Shown one piece after another: positions 26,018 to 35,050 of a stretch of DNA of 64,000 nucleotides. Source of the DNA: Halosegnis rubeus (GTDB lineage: Archaea; Halobacteriota; Halobacteria; Halobacteriales; Haloarculaceae). The stretch is from assembly GCF_009184545.1 (NCBI RefSeq), contig NZ_QJOW01000002.1:1-64000 (forward strand), read 5' to 3'. Both the position numbers and the translations under genes were made by a program. A model generated the notes under the pieces. That model was not told where the DNA came from and did not search any database. It was given only the letters and a program-made list of their open reading frames with translations. Position 1 is the stretch's first letter; every line of letters starts with the position of its first letter.

Positions 26018-26451
26018 TGTGACCCCTCCTCGATGCCTTCGGCGATGTCGGAAAGCCCGTCGTCCGGGCGGTCTGGGACGCGGTAGACGACGCGTTCACC
26101 CGGGGCGCGAAGCCCGTAGAAGAACCCCTCGTCCACGATGTCGAGGTGGACGGTGCGTTCGAAGTCGAGCCCGTTGTCGTCGGCCCACGCGGGCAGGTAG
26201 TTCTCGCCCTCGCCCTCCTTCGCGAGGCGGGCGTTGTCGTAGAGTCCGCGGATCTCCATCGTGTCGTCGATGGCGAGATCGACGCGGGCGAAGTAGGTGC
26301 TGTCGCCGGTGCCGACGCGGACGACATCGAACTCCGGGAAGCGGTCGGTCTCCTTGTCGGGGACCGTCACCTTCGGCCGGTCGGTGCGACCAGCGCGGAC
26401 GAGCGTTGCACGCACGCTGTTGACGGCGTCGCTCGGGACTGAATCAGCCAT
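26014..26451 (-). CDS. Conserved haloarchaeal protein of unknown function
   Basis: 145 aa, predicted soluble beta-rich protein: RATLVRAGRTDRPKVTVPDKE, then VDLAIDDTMEIRGLYDNARLA and RTVHLDIVDEGFFYGLRAPGE. It may belong to DUF7112, a recollection only. It follows eS6 by 8 bp on the same strand and overlaps the next gene by ATGA, giving an rps6e-unknown-unknown operon. That context hints at translation or RNA metabolism, but nothing in the sequence shows a catalytic site. Confidence 0.7.
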   Translation of the reverse strand: MADSVPSDAVNSVRATLVRAGRTDRPKVTVPDKETDRFPEFDVVRVGTGDSTYFARVDLAIDDTMEIRGLYDNARLAKEGEGENYLPAWADDNGLDFERTVHLDIVDEGFFYGLRAPGERVVYRVPDRPDDGLSDIAEGIEEGSQ

Positions 26452-26459
26452 AGAACGTG

Positions 26460-26855
26460 TTACTCGTCGTCGCTCTCCTCGTCGCCGAGGACCGCTGCGA
26501 CGTCCGTGTCGTCGCCCGTGACCTTCACGTTGATCTGTCGCGTCTCGTCGCTCACTTCCGCGCCGCGGACGGTGACGCGGCGGCGCTCGCCGTCGCGCTC
26601 CGGGTTGTACCCCGTGCCGCCGGTGACGAGAATCGACTCCGTGTTCGGACCGCGCACGTCAGAGCGCATCGGTCGGCCGGCGGTGTCCGAGCCGCCCGTA
26701 AGCTCGAGTGTCGCCCCCGAGAGGCCGATTGCCTCGCCGTCGACCTCGTCGCCGAGGGACCTGCCGATGAACCGGTTCGCGTCCTGTCCGTCGATCTCCA
26801 GTTGGTACGTCATCCCGTCGCTCGGGTCACCGACGACGATCTGAAAGTCTGCCAT
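26460..26855 (-). CDS. rps6e: 30S ribosomal protein eS6
   Basis: 131 aa. It starts [21 protein letters not shown] and continues with [27 protein letters not shown], the eS6 core signature, then [23 protein letters not shown]. It is a small-subunit protein shared by archaea and eukaryotes but without the eukaryotic phosphorylated tail. The acidic C-terminus (GDEESDDE) is halophilic. ATG 26855 gives the canonical N-terminus. Confidence 0.93.
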   Translation of the reverse strand: MADFQIVVGDPSDGMTYQLEIDGQDANRFIGRSLGDEVDGEAIGLSGATLELTGGSDTAGRPMRSDVRGPNTESILVTGGTGYNPERDGERRRVTVRGAEVSDETRQINVKVTGDDTDVAAVLGDEESDDE

Positions 26856-26916
26856 ACGGGAAATGTATCTTCGGGCGAGCAAAAGGGTATTGAATCGCGT
26901 CTCAGCGACCGGTACG

Positions 26917-27675
26917 TCAGTCTGCGACCGCCGGCTCCCCGGACTCCAACACGTACTCGCGGGTCACGTCCACGAGCGCCTTCCGGTAGTCCGACTCGTC
27001 GGGGTCGGCGTCCAGCGACCGGAACGCGCGCTTGAACGCCGACAGCGAGACGCCGGGCGCGTCGCTCGCGGCCGCGCGAGCGAGGTCGTACAGCCGGTGG
27101 TCGTCGGCGATGGCGTCGTGTCGCTCCAACAGCGCGAGCGCGAACGCCGCGTTGACGACCGTGATCTCGGGGTCGGCCGCGCTGGTCAGTCGCGTCCAGT
27201 CGCCCGGCCGCTCGACCGGTCGGTCCGCGACCGCCGCTGCCAGCGACGACTCCATGAACGAGACCAGCTTGTCGGCCGGCGAGACGGCAAGCGTCAGGTC
27301 GTCGGCGTAGATGTCCTTCATGTGATTCGCAATCTGATAACAGTGCGCGAGCTTGCGCTGTTCGACCGACCGGCCGGCGAGCGCGAGGAACAGCGCCTCC
27401 TTTGTCTCCATCGTGTGGGAGGGGTGTTCCTCTTCGTACCGTGCCATGTGGGCGAACTCGTGGATGGCGAGTTCTGGGGCCATCACGCTCGTGGCGGCTT
27501 GCTGGCTCATGACGAGTCGGTGGTGGTCGTCGTAGTGGCCGACGAGGGTCCGCTCGTCGGGGTCTTCGCGAATCTCGACCGTCACGGGGAGGGCCACCTC
27601 GTGTTCCGTCTCGAAGCGGTCGCGGGCCGAGAGGAACGGTGTGGCCGGCCCGTCGCCCGTTACGCGCAGTTCCAT
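26917..27675 (-). CDS. Zincin-like putative metalloprotease (DUF5781-like)
   Basis: 252 aa. The central motif [16 protein letters not shown] (near residue 75) contains HExxH, the zinc-binding and catalytic signature of zincin peptidases. A downstream Glu that could be the third ligand is plausible in the helical segment but not assigned. N-terminal beta-rich domain, C-terminal mostly helical. I recall a haloarchaeal family DUF5781 with this motif, unverified. There is no signal peptide, so it would act in the cytoplasm. ATG 27675 begins [14 protein letters not shown]; upstream in-frame sequence is less typical. Confidence 0.72.
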   Translation of the reverse strand: MELRVTGDGPATPFLSARDRFETEHEVALPVTVEIREDPDERTLVGHYDDHHRLVMSQQAATSVMAPELAIHEFAHMARYEEEHPSHTMETKEALFLALAGRSVEQRKLAHCYQIANHMKDIYADDLTLAVSPADKLVSFMESSLAAAVADRPVERPGDWTRLTSAADPEITVVNAAFALALLERHDAIADDHRLYDLARAAASDAPGVSLSAFKRAFRSLDADPDESDYRKALVDVTREYVLESGEPAVAD

Positions 27676-27761
27676 GTGTACTAGTGGCACGGCTCGCGCG
27701 CGTTTGAGCCTTGCGGCGACTCCACCGGAGAGATTTACACGCATCGTCCACTACGAAGAGT

Positions 27762-28373
27762 GTGTACCGTGGGTGGCTGCTGTTCGGGGCCGGCGTAGTG
27801 CTCGCCGTCACAGGAACGGTGCTCACGCTGTTTGCCGCGTTCGTCACGCCCGGCGGTGTCTCGCTGCTGTTGTTCGCCGGTGCGGGCCTCACGTTCGCCG
27901 GCGGCTACCGCTGTTTCACGCGGAGCCGCGAGAGTATCGCCGCGACCGCCTACCAGCGGGTCGGCGTCGAACGCAATCCCGACGGGACGGTCGGCGAGGC
28001 CGGCGCGGAGACCGAACGGTCCCGGTCTGCGGACATCGACTACGAGCCGCCCGACTGGGACGACCCCGCGTGGTTCGAGGATCCGTTCTGGCGGGAGCCG
28101 ACCGACCACGACCCGCCGGGTCCCGACGAGGGGCCGAGCGACTGGTGGAACGAGCGCGTCAACAGCGAGCAGCGCCAGTCGGAGACGGTCGCGCCCCGCG
28201 AGCGGGAGGCGTGTGAGGTGCTCGGCGTCGGTATCGACGCCGACGAGGAGAGGGTGACGGCCGCCTATCGCGACCGAGTGAAAGAGACCCATCCCGACCG
28301 CGACGGCGACGAGACCGAGTTCAAGCGCGTCCGGTGGGCCTACGAGTATCTCCACGAGCACCGAGACGACTGA
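27762..28373 (+). CDS. Membrane-anchored J-domain protein
   Basis: 203 aa from GTG 27762. Two hydrophobic segments occupy residues 3-45 (GWLLFGAGVVLAVTGTVLTLFAA and GVSLLLFAGAGLTFAGGY). An acidic, Pro/Trp-rich linker follows (YEPPDWDDPAWFEDPFW). The C-terminal 60 residues are a J domain: ACEVLGVGIDADEERVTAAYRDRVKETHPDRDG, with the HPD tripeptide that stimulates DnaK ATPase. It probably recruits DnaK to the membrane. The ORF is open further upstream to 27711 but those residues are atypical. EF-2 follows 101 bp downstream. Confidence 0.82.
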   Translation: MYRGWLLFGAGVVLAVTGTVLTLFAAFVTPGGVSLLLFAGAGLTFAGGYRCFTRSRESIAATAYQRVGVERNPDGTVGEAGAETERSRSADIDYEPPDWDDPAWFEDPFWREPTDHDPPGPDEGPSDWWNERVNSEQRQSETVAPREREACEVLGVGIDADEERVTAAYRDRVKETHPDRDGDETEFKRVRWAYEYLHEHRDD

Positions 28374-28474
28374 GCGAGTTCGCCGGCCTGCGGCGCGTTA
28401 CCACGGTTTCGGGGCGGTTTCGGTAGCGGCGAAACACTACCCTTTTGTCGCTGGTGTCGTTACTCGCCTGCATA

Positions 28475-30661
28475 ATGGGCCGACGGAAAAAAATCGTAGA
28501 CGAGTGTGAGGCGCTGATGGACGAGCGGGACCAGATCCGCAACATCGCCATCGCTGCTCACGTCGACCACGGGAAGACGACGCTCACCGACAACCTCCTC
28601 GAAGGTGCGGGCATGATCGGCGGCGGCGAACAGGCCGACCAGCTGATGATGGACACCGAAGAAGACGAGCAGGAACGCGGGATTACCATCGACGCGGCGA
28701 ACGTCTCGATGACCCACGAGTACGAGGACACCAACCACCTCATCAACCTCATCGACACGCCAGGCCACGTCGACTTCGGTGGCGACGTGACGCGTGCGAT
28801 GCGTGCGGTCGACGGTGCGCTCGTCGTCGTGGACGCGGTCGAGGGCGCGATGCCCCAGACCGAGACCGTCCTGCGACAGGCGCTCCGCGAGGGTGTCAAG
28901 CCGGCACTGTTCATCAACAAGGTCGACCGACTCATCTCCGAGCTGCAGGAGGGACCAGAAGAGATGCAGCGCCGTCTCCAGGACGTCATCGCCAACGTCA
29001 ACGACCTCATCGAGGGGATGACCGAGGAGATGGACGACGTGGACGACTGGACCGTCTCCATCCAGGACGGCACCGTCGGGATGGGATCTGCCCTCTACAA
29101 GTGGGGCATCTCCTTCCCGTCGATGCAGCGCACCGGCATGGACTTCGGTGAGATCATCGAGCTAGAACAGAACGACGAGCGGCTCGAACTCCACGAGCGC
29201 ACGCCGCTTTCGGATGTCGTGCTCGACATGGTCTGTGAGCACTTCCCGGACCCGCTCGACGCACAGCCGCGACGTATCCCCCGGGTCTGGCGTGGCGACG
29301 CCGAGTCCCAGCTCGCACAGGACATGCGCGACGTCGCCCCCGACGGCGAGGTCGTCCTCATGGTCACCGACATCGGTATCGACCCGCACGCCGGCGAAAT
29401 CGCCGCCGGGCGTGTCTTCTCCGGAACGCTGGAGAAGGGCCAGAACCTCCACGTCTCCGGAACCGTCGGCACCAACCGCGTCCAGTCGGTCGGTATCTAC
29501 ATGGGTGGTGAACGCGAGGAGGTGGAGCGCGTTCCCGCCGGAAACATCGCCGCCGTCACCGGGCTGAAGGACGCAATCGCCGGCTCCACGGTGTCGAGCG
29601 TCGAGATGACGCCGTTCGAGTCCATCGAGCACATCTCCGAGCCCGTCATCACGAAGTCCGTCGAGGCGAAGAACATGGACGACCTCCCGAAGCTCATCGA
29701 GACGCTGCGACAGGTCTCGAAGGAGGACCCGACCATCCGCATCGAGATCAACGAGGACACCGGCGAGCACCTCATCTCCGGGCAGGGCGAGCTTCACCTC
29801 GAAGTCATCACCCAGCGTATCGAGCGCAACCAGGGCATCCCGGTTATCACGGGCGAACCCATCGTCGTCTACCGCGAAGCGCCGACGACGAACTCCCGCG
29901 AGGTCGAGGGCATCTCCCCGAACCGCCACAACCGCTTCTACATGACCGTCGAGCCGCTCTCGGAGGACATCGTCGAGACCCTCCAGCTCGGTGAGGCCAC
30001 GATGGACATGCCGGAGATGGAGCGCCGCGAGGCGCTGATGGACGCCGGACTCGACAAGGACCTCGCACAAGAGGTCGAGCACATCCACGGCACCAACATC
30101 GTCATCGACGACACGAAGGGCATCCAGCATCTCAACGAGACGATGGAACTCGTCCTCGAAGGTATCGAGGAGTCGCTCGACGACGGTCCTCTCGCCGCCG
30201 AGCCGGTGCGTGGCGCGCTGCTGAAGCTCCACGACGCCCGGCTCCACGAGGACGCCATCCACCGCGGTCCGGCACAGGTCATCCCGGCGACCCGCGACGC
30301 GGTCCACACCGCGCTGATGGACGCCGAGATTCGTCTGCTAGAGCCGATTCAGAACGTCCGCATCGACGTGCCGAACGAGCACATGGGCGCGGCCTCCGGC
30401 GAGATTCAGGGTCGCCGCGGCCGCGTCGACGACATGTACCAGGAGGGTGACCTCATGGTCGTCGAGGGTATCGCCCCCGTCGACGAGATGATCGGCTTCT
30501 CCTCGGACATCCGCTCGGCGACGGAAGGTCGCGCGTCGTGGAACACCGAGAACGCCGGCTTCCGCGTCATGGCCGACAACCTCCAGCCGGAGACCATCAC
30601 GCGCATCCGCGAGCGCAAGGGCATGAAGACGGAGCTGCCACAGCAGATCAACTACCTGTAA
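28475..30661 (+). CDS. fusA: Translation elongation factor EF-2
   Basis: 728 aa GTPase that translocates the ribosome. G1 [11 protein letters not shown]3 [11 protein letters not shown]4 NKVD. The C-terminal stretch [19 protein letters not shown] holds the archaeal/eukaryotic diphthamide loop with the modified His. Start [23 protein letters not shown] is canonical. The upstream sequence GCGAAACACTACCC (about 28429-28442) is a plausible BRE/TATA element roughly 35 bp before the ATG. Confidence 0.97.
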   Translation: MGRRKKIVDECEALMDERDQIRNIAIAAHVDHGKTTLTDNLLEGAGMIGGGEQADQLMMDTEEDEQERGITIDAANVSMTHEYEDTNHLINLIDTPGHVDFGGDVTRAMRAVDGALVVVDAVEGAMPQTETVLRQALREGVKPALFINKVDRLISELQEGPEEMQRRLQDVIANVNDLIEGMTEEMDDVDDWTVSIQDGTVGMGSALYKWGISFPSMQRTGMDFGEIIELEQNDERLELHERTPLSDVVLDMVCEHFPDPLDAQPRRIPRVWRGDAESQLAQDMRDVAPDGEVVLMVTDIGIDPHAGEIAAGRVFSGTLEKGQNLHVSGTVGTNRVQSVGIYMGGEREEVERVPAGNIAAVTGLKDAIAGSTVSSVEMTPFESIEHISEPVITKSVEAKNMDDLPKLIETLRQVSKEDPTIRIEINEDTGEHLISGQGELHLEVITQRIERNQGIPVITGEPIVVYREAPTTNSREVEGISPNRHNRFYMTVEPLSEDIVETLQLGEATMDMPEMERREALMDAGLDKDLAQEVEHIHGTNIVIDDTKGIQHLNETMELVLEGIEESLDDGPLAAEPVRGALLKLHDARLHEDAIHRGPAQVIPATRDAVHTALMDAEIRLLEPIQNVRIDVPNEHMGAASGEIQGRRGRVDDMYQEGDLMVVEGIAPVDEMIGFSSDIRSATEGRASWNTENAGFRVMADNLQPETITRIRERKGMKTELPQQINYL

Positions 30662-30686
30662 CCCGATAGTCGGCCCTTTTTCATTT

Positions 30687-30902
30687 CTATCGCCGGAGCA
30701 GCCGCGCGTACACGTCGTCGATTGCTTCGTTCACTTCCTCGCCGTTGCCGCCCCACGGATTCCGGGAAAAGTAGTAGAGTCCCGCCGCGAGCACGCCGAC
30801 GCTGACGGCGACGTTCGGGGCGACCGTCGCGAGGGCGAACGTCGTCACGCCTGCGAGGATGCCAGCGATAACGATATCGAGCGTCTGATACAGGAGTACC
30901 AT
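30687..30902 (-). CDS. Small membrane protein, two hydrophobic segments
   Basis: 71 aa. Residues 9-45 are hydrophobic (DIVIAGILAGVTTFALATVAP, then NVAVSVGVLAAGLYYFS), followed by a charged tail EEVNEAIDDVYARLLRR. It probably forms a membrane hairpin. No family recognised. It is convergent with EF-2, 25 bp away. The ATG at 30902 is chosen because the sequence upstream in this frame no longer looks coding. Confidence 0.62.
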   Translation of the reverse strand: MVLLYQTLDIVIAGILAGVTTFALATVAPNVAVSVGVLAAGLYYFSRNPWGGNGEEVNEAIDDVYARLLRR

Positions 30903-31008
30903 ACCATGGCTACGGGACGGGGGCAGAAGGATTCGACGGCGGGGTTTGTGAGTGCCGGCGTGTTTATACTCCATCCCACGCTCTGTTCCGTATGACCGAG
31001 GGTTCACC

Positions 31009-31530
31009 GTGAGCGAGGCTGTCCAAGCGTATACTGTCAGACTCGAACTCGTGGACGAACCGGGCGAACTGCTGCGCGCGCTGGAACCGATTTCGGAAAA
31101 CGGCGGCAACCTCCTCTCCGTGCTCCACGAGCGGGGCAATCTCACGCCACGGGGGCGCATCCCAATCGAGGTCGACCTCGAAGCGACCCCCGAGCGGTTC
31201 GACGCTATCGTCGAGTCGCTGCGGGACGCCGGAGTTAACGTCGTGCAGGCGGGCGCGGAACGGTACAGTGAGGAACTGGTCGTCATCCTCTCGGGCCACC
31301 TCGTGGAGACGGACCTCTCGGAGACGCTCACCCACATCCAGGGGTCGGGTGAGGTCTCGGTGACGGACGTGTCGCTGTCGGCTCCCGGCGGGACCGGCGA
31401 CGTGTCGTCGGCACGGCTCCGACTCGCCACCGAATCAGGCGGTATCGACGGTGTTCTCGACGCCATTGACGATCTCGCCGAGGAGAAGGGACTGCGCGTC
31501 ATCACGCCGCTCACGGAGGGAGAGGCATGA
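31009..31530 (+). CDS. ACT-domain amino-acid-binding regulatory protein
   Basis: 173 aa from GTG 31009. The N-terminal part, YTVRLELVDEPGELLRALEPISENGGNLLSV, is a classical ACT domain; a second, weaker ACT-like half follows (VVILSGHLVETDLSETLTHIQ). It overlaps homoserine dehydrogenase by ATGA and is likely its feedback-sensing partner, since the dehydrogenase here lacks a C-terminal ACT domain. In haloarchaea the same gene pair is common. A six-codon ATG frame (30992-31012) ends in a GTGA overlap with this start. Confidence 0.82.
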   Translation: MSEAVQAYTVRLELVDEPGELLRALEPISENGGNLLSVLHERGNLTPRGRIPIEVDLEATPERFDAIVESLRDAGVNVVQAGAERYSEELVVILSGHLVETDLSETLTHIQGSGEVSVTDVSLSAPGGTGDVSSARLRLATESGGIDGVLDAIDDLAEEKGLRVITPLTEGEA

Positions 31531-32474
31531 AATTAGCCGTGATGGGTGCCGGTGCGGTCGGCGCAAGTGTGCTCGATTTGGCGGCGGAGTACGGCCATGA
31601 GGTCGTCGCAATCGCCGACTCATCGTCTGCAGCCGTTGATTCCCACGGGCTAAACCCCGAGGCCGTGACCGACCGGAAGGCCGAAACAGGAACTGTCGGC
31701 GACCACGACCCCGCGGATGCGCTCGCGGCCGACTACGATGTACTGGTGGAGGCGACGCCGACGACACTGGGCGACGCGGAACCGGGCTACTCCCACGTCG
31801 TCGAGGCGTTCGAGCGGGACTGCCACGTCGTGCTCGCGAACAAGGGACCGGTGGCAGAGCGGTACGCGGACGTGCGCGCCGCCGAGGAAGCGAGCGACGG
31901 TGACCTCCTGTTCGAGGCGACGGTCGCGGGCGCGATTCCGGCGCTCTCGACCGTGGCTGATCTCGGTCCGACACACGTCACCGCAGTGCGCGGTGTGTTG
32001 AACGGGACGGCGAACTTCGTCCTCTCGCGGATGGCCGCCGAGGGACTCGACTACGAACACGTGCTCGCGGAGGCACAGGATTTGGGCGTCGCGGAGGCCG
32101 ACCCCAGCTTTGACGTGGAAGGGACCGACGCCGCTCTGAAATGTGTCATACTTGCGAACGTGTTGTACGACCGCGAGTACACGCTCGCGGACGCGTCCGT
32201 CGAGGGGATCGCGAATCTCTCCGGGAGCGTGCTCGAACTCGCCGCCGAGGACGGCCGGACGGTCCGGCTCATCGGCGAGGTGCAAGACGGCGAGATACGG
32301 GTTGGCCCGCGGCTCGTCCCCGAAAATGGGACGCTCGCGGTGACCGGGACGCGCAATATCGTCCAACTGGACACTGCATTCGCCGGCCGGCTCAACATCT
32401 CTGGGCGCGGTGCAGGGGGGCCGGAGACGGCGAGTGCCGTGCTAGCGGACGTTGGTCGGCTGGCGAAACGGTAG
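31527..32474 (+). CDS. hom: Homoserine dehydrogenase
   Basis: 315 aa. Rossmann fold at the N-terminus (LAVMGAGAVGASVLDLAAEYG), then ATPTTLGDAEPGYSHVVEA, the catalytic-domain signature VLANKGPVA, and RGVLNGTANFVLSRMAAEG, followed by AQDLGVAEADPSFDVEGTDAALK, which holds the substrate-binding Glu/Asp and catalytic Lys. It reduces aspartate semialdehyde to homoserine for threonine and methionine synthesis. Its C-terminal regulatory ACT domain is missing; the stand-alone ACT protein encoded just upstream probably substitutes. Confidence 0.92.
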   Translation: MKLAVMGAGAVGASVLDLAAEYGHEVVAIADSSSAAVDSHGLNPEAVTDRKAETGTVGDHDPADALAADYDVLVEATPTTLGDAEPGYSHVVEAFERDCHVVLANKGPVAERYADVRAAEEASDGDLLFEATVAGAIPALSTVADLGPTHVTAVRGVLNGTANFVLSRMAAEGLDYEHVLAEAQDLGVAEADPSFDVEGTDAALKCVILANVLYDREYTLADASVEGIANLSGSVLELAAEDGRTVRLIGEVQDGEIRVGPRLVPENGTLAVTGTRNIVQLDTAFAGRLNISGRGAGGPETASAVLADVGRLAKR

Positions 32475-32523
32475 GCGTGTGAACGGCTGGCATAGGGGCT
32501 GAACACGCCGTCTGCGGGGGTTT

Positions 32524-32545
32524 CTTTCGAAATCGTTTTACGGGC
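32524..32545 (+). promoter_or_regulatory. Probable promoter of the EF-1 alpha / uS10 operon
   Basis: TTTCGAAATCGTTTTACGG (about 32525-32543) matches the haloarchaeal pattern of a purine-rich BRE (CGAAA) followed by a TATA-like tract. Transcription would start near 32565, leaving a leader of roughly 25-30 nt before the ATG at 32592. A promoter of this strength is expected for a highly expressed translation gene. Inferred from pattern only. Confidence 0.45.
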
Positions 32546-32591
32546 GAGTATCGAAGCACTTCCACAGCGCATTAGCGCGTGAGTTACACTC

Positions 32592-33857
32592 ATGAGCGAC
32601 AAACCACACCAAAACTTGGCCGTCATCGGCCACGTTGACCACGGAAAGAGTACGATGGTCGGGCGACTCCTCTTCGAGACGGGGAGCGTACCGGAGCACG
32701 TCATCGAGCAGCACCGCGAGGAAGCAGAAGAGAAGGGCAAGGGCGGCTTCGAGTTCGCCTACGTGATGGACAACCTCGCAGAGGAGCGAGAGCGAGGTGT
32801 CACCATCGACATCGCCCACCAGGAGTTCGACACCGACGAGTACTACTTCACTATCGTCGACTGTCCGGGTCACCGCGACTTCGTCAAGAACATGATTACT
32901 GGCGCGAGCCAGGCCGACAACGCCGTGCTCGTCGTCGCCGCGGACGACGGTGTCCAGCCCCAGACCCAAGAGCACGTCTTCCTCTCGCGAACTCTCGGTA
33001 TCAACGAGCTCATCGTCGCGGTCAACAAGATGGACCTCGTCGACTACCAGGAGTCCCGCTATCAGGAGACCGTCGAGGAAGTGACCCAGCTCCTGAAGCA
33101 GGTCCAGTTCAACACGGACGACGCGAGCTTCATCCCGACGTCGGCCTTCGAGGGCGACAACGTCTCCACGGCCTCGGAGAACACGCCGTGGTACGACGGC
33201 GAGACCCTCCTCGAGGCGCTCAACAACCTGCCTGAGCCGCAGCCGCCGACGGACGCGCCGCTGCGACTGCCGATTCAGGATGTCTACACGATTTCGGGTA
33301 TCGGGACGGTCCCGGTCGGCCGAATCGAGACCGGGACGATGGAGACCGGCGACGACGTCTCCTTCCAGCCGTCCGACGTTGGCGGGGAAGTGAAGACCGT
33401 CGAGATGCACCACGAGGAGGTCCCGTCCGCGGGCCCGGGTGACAACGTCGGATTCAACGTCCGCGGCATCGGCAAGGACGACATCCGCCGCGGTGACGTC
33501 TGTGGACCGGCCGATGACCCGCCGAGCGTCGCTGAGACGTTCCAGGCGCGTATCGTCGTCATGCAGCACCCCTCGGTCATCACCGCCGGCTACACGCCGG
33601 TCTTCCACGCCCACACGGCACAGGTCGCGTGTACCATCGAGTCCATCGACTACACCATCGACCCCGCCAGCGGCGAGAAGGAAGAGGAGAACCCCGACTT
33701 CATCCAGTCCGGTGACGCAGCCGTCGTGACGGTCCGACCGCAGAAGCCGCTCAGCATCGAGTCGGCAAACGAGATTCCGGAGCTCGGTAGCTTCGCAATC
33801 CGTGACATGGGTCAGACCGTCGCAGCCGGTCAGGTCCTGGAAGTCCACGAGCGATAA
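32592..33857 (+). CDS. tuf: Translation elongation factor EF-1 alpha
   Basis: 421 aa. G1 [10 protein letters not shown]3 DCPGHRDF, G4 NKMD. The domain order G, II, III is normal, and the length matches archaeal aEF1A. It delivers aminoacyl-tRNA to the ribosome. The next codon after its TAA is the ATG of uS10, so the two are coupled; the tuf-rpsJ order is conserved in archaea. Confidence 0.97.
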   Translation: MSDKPHQNLAVIGHVDHGKSTMVGRLLFETGSVPEHVIEQHREEAEEKGKGGFEFAYVMDNLAEERERGVTIDIAHQEFDTDEYYFTIVDCPGHRDFVKNMITGASQADNAVLVVAADDGVQPQTQEHVFLSRTLGINELIVAVNKMDLVDYQESRYQETVEEVTQLLKQVQFNTDDASFIPTSAFEGDNVSTASENTPWYDGETLLEALNNLPEPQPPTDAPLRLPIQDVYTISGIGTVPVGRIETGTMETGDDVSFQPSDVGGEVKTVEMHHEEVPSAGPGDNVGFNVRGIGKDDIRRGDVCGPADDPPSVAETFQARIVVMQHPSVITAGYTPVFHAHTAQVACTIESIDYTIDPASGEKEEENPDFIQSGDAAVVTVRPQKPLSIESANEIPELGSFAIRDMGQTVAAGQVLEVHER

Positions 33858-34166
33858 ATGCAGCAAGCACGCGTCCGCCTCGCGGGCACCGCCCCCGGGG
33901 ACCTCGACAACATCTGCGACGACGTGCGGGAGATTGCGGACTCGACCGGTGTACAGCTGTCCGGTCCGGTCCCGCTCCCGACGAAGACGCTGGAAATCCC
34001 GTCGCGAAAGTCCCCCGACGGTGAGGGGACGGCGACGTGGGAGCACTGGGAGATGCGCGTCCACAAGCGGCTCATCGACATCGATGCCGACGAACGCGCG
34101 CTCCGCCAGCTGATGCGGATTCAGGTCCCGAACGACGTCTCAATCGAGATCGTCCTCGAGGACTGA
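33858..34166 (+). CDS. rpsJ: 30S ribosomal protein uS10
   Basis: 102 aa. [40 protein letters not shown] and [26 protein letters not shown] are uS10 signatures. It forms part of the 30S head. ATG follows the EF-1 alpha stop with no spacing. A haloarchaeal acidic end (VSIEIVLED) closes it. Confidence 0.97.
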   Translation: MQQARVRLAGTAPGDLDNICDDVREIADSTGVQLSGPVPLPTKTLEIPSRKSPDGEGTATWEHWEMRVHKRLIDIDADERALRQLMRIQVPNDVSIEIVLED

Positions 34167-34268
34167 ACGCGGTCGCGGCGGCCGGCGTTCCAGCGGGCGT
34201 GTGTCTCCACTCACGCGCGTTTTCGGAACGAAACAGATAAGCGACACACGTGGATACACCTGCACTGC

Positions 34269-34340
34269 GGGCGAGTAGATCAGCGGCAGATCGCTTCCTT
34301 CGCAAGGAAGAGGCCCGGGGTTCAAATCCCCGCTCGTCCA
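34269..34340 (+). tRNA. tRNA-Ala (anticodon CGC)
   Basis: 72 nt, cloverleaf verified by hand. Acceptor GGGCGAG pairs with CTCGTCC (one G-T pair), D stem GATC/GATC, anticodon stem CTTCC/GGAAG around loop TTCGCAA (anticodon CGC, codon GCG), T stem CGGGG/CCCCG with loop TTCAAAT, discriminator A. No intron and no encoded CCA. A short T tract (CTTTT) follows at 34346-34350, which may end transcription. Reading upstream there is a leader of about 100 bp after uS10. Confidence 0.96.
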
Positions 34341-34413
34341 TCGAAACTTTTGACGCCCCCACGCGCCGAGCGACGCGAGCGAGCCGCCTGGGGCGCATAC
34401 GCGAGCCACGGGC

Positions 34414-34493
34414 GGATTTGAACCCTACCAGTCGCGCGCAGCGAGCGAAGTGAGCGAGCACGTCTGGCTCCGGTTCACATCCCCGCTCGTCCA
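34414..34493 (+). repeat. tRNA-Ala-matched inverted/direct repeat element
   Basis: Three parts are visible. GGATTTGAACC (34414-34424) is the exact reverse complement of the tRNA-Ala T arm (34319-34329). A GC-rich core runs 34431-34466, starting GTCGCGCGCAGC and ending GCGAGCACGTCTG. Bases 34472-34493 copy the tRNA 3' end (34319-34340) with one mismatch in 22. The same core, with arms matched to a different tRNA, follows tRNA-Arg at 58091-58165. Could be a tRNA-linked mini-element, an attachment-site scar or a processing structure. Confidence 0.75.
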
Positions 34494-34558
34494 TGCTTCT
34501 CGTCTTCTGAGCGGCTGTGCCGGCCTGTGTTTATCAGTCGTCCCTCCGTACAGTGCGT

Positions 34559-34999
34559 ATGCAGCTATCTGGTGTGTGGAGCCGCGAGGAACTCGACGCG
34601 TTTCTGACGAGCGAGGCCGGAACCGTCCCGCTTCGACTCGCGTGTCGGACCCCCGCGGGTGGGCTGTGGATGCTGTCGCTGTGGTACCGGTGGCGCGACG
34701 GCGGACTCGACTGTGCGACGAGCGCGAGCGCCGACGTGGTCGAGTATCTCCGCCACGACGACGGCGTGAGCTTCGAGGTGTCGGTGAACGAGCCGCCGTA
34801 CTTCGGAGTTCGGGGGAGCGGACACACGACCCTCCAGCCGGACGAGGAGAAACGGCTGTTGCAGTCGCTGCTGGAGCGGTATCTCGGTGGAACGGACTCG
34901 GGACTCGCAAAGCGGCTGCTCTCGGAGGACCGCGAGGAGGTTCACATCCGCATCGAGCCGTCGAAGCTGTACACGTGGGACTTCAGCGACCGGATGTGA
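34559..34999 (+). CDS. Pyridoxamine 5'-phosphate oxidase-like (FMN split-barrel) protein
   Basis: 146 aa from ATG 34559. The pattern VPLRLACRTPAGGLWMLSLWYRWRDGGLDCATSASADVVEYLR...VSFEVSVNEPPYFGVRGSG matches the split-barrel flavin-binding fold, where FMN or F420 sits between strands. The C-terminal half is helical plus VHIRIEPSKLYTWDFSDRM, a frequent ending in this family. Probably a flavin- or F420-dependent oxidoreductase of unknown substrate. It is a single gene downstream of the tRNA element. Confidence 0.72.
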   Translation: MQLSGVWSREELDAFLTSEAGTVPLRLACRTPAGGLWMLSLWYRWRDGGLDCATSASADVVEYLRHDDGVSFEVSVNEPPYFGVRGSGHTTLQPDEEKRLLQSLLERYLGGTDSGLAKRLLSEDREEVHIRIEPSKLYTWDFSDRM

Positions 35000-35050
35000 C
35001 GAACACGTTCGGGGTGAGACGTACCCCCAGCGCTCGGTGTTACTGTACCG

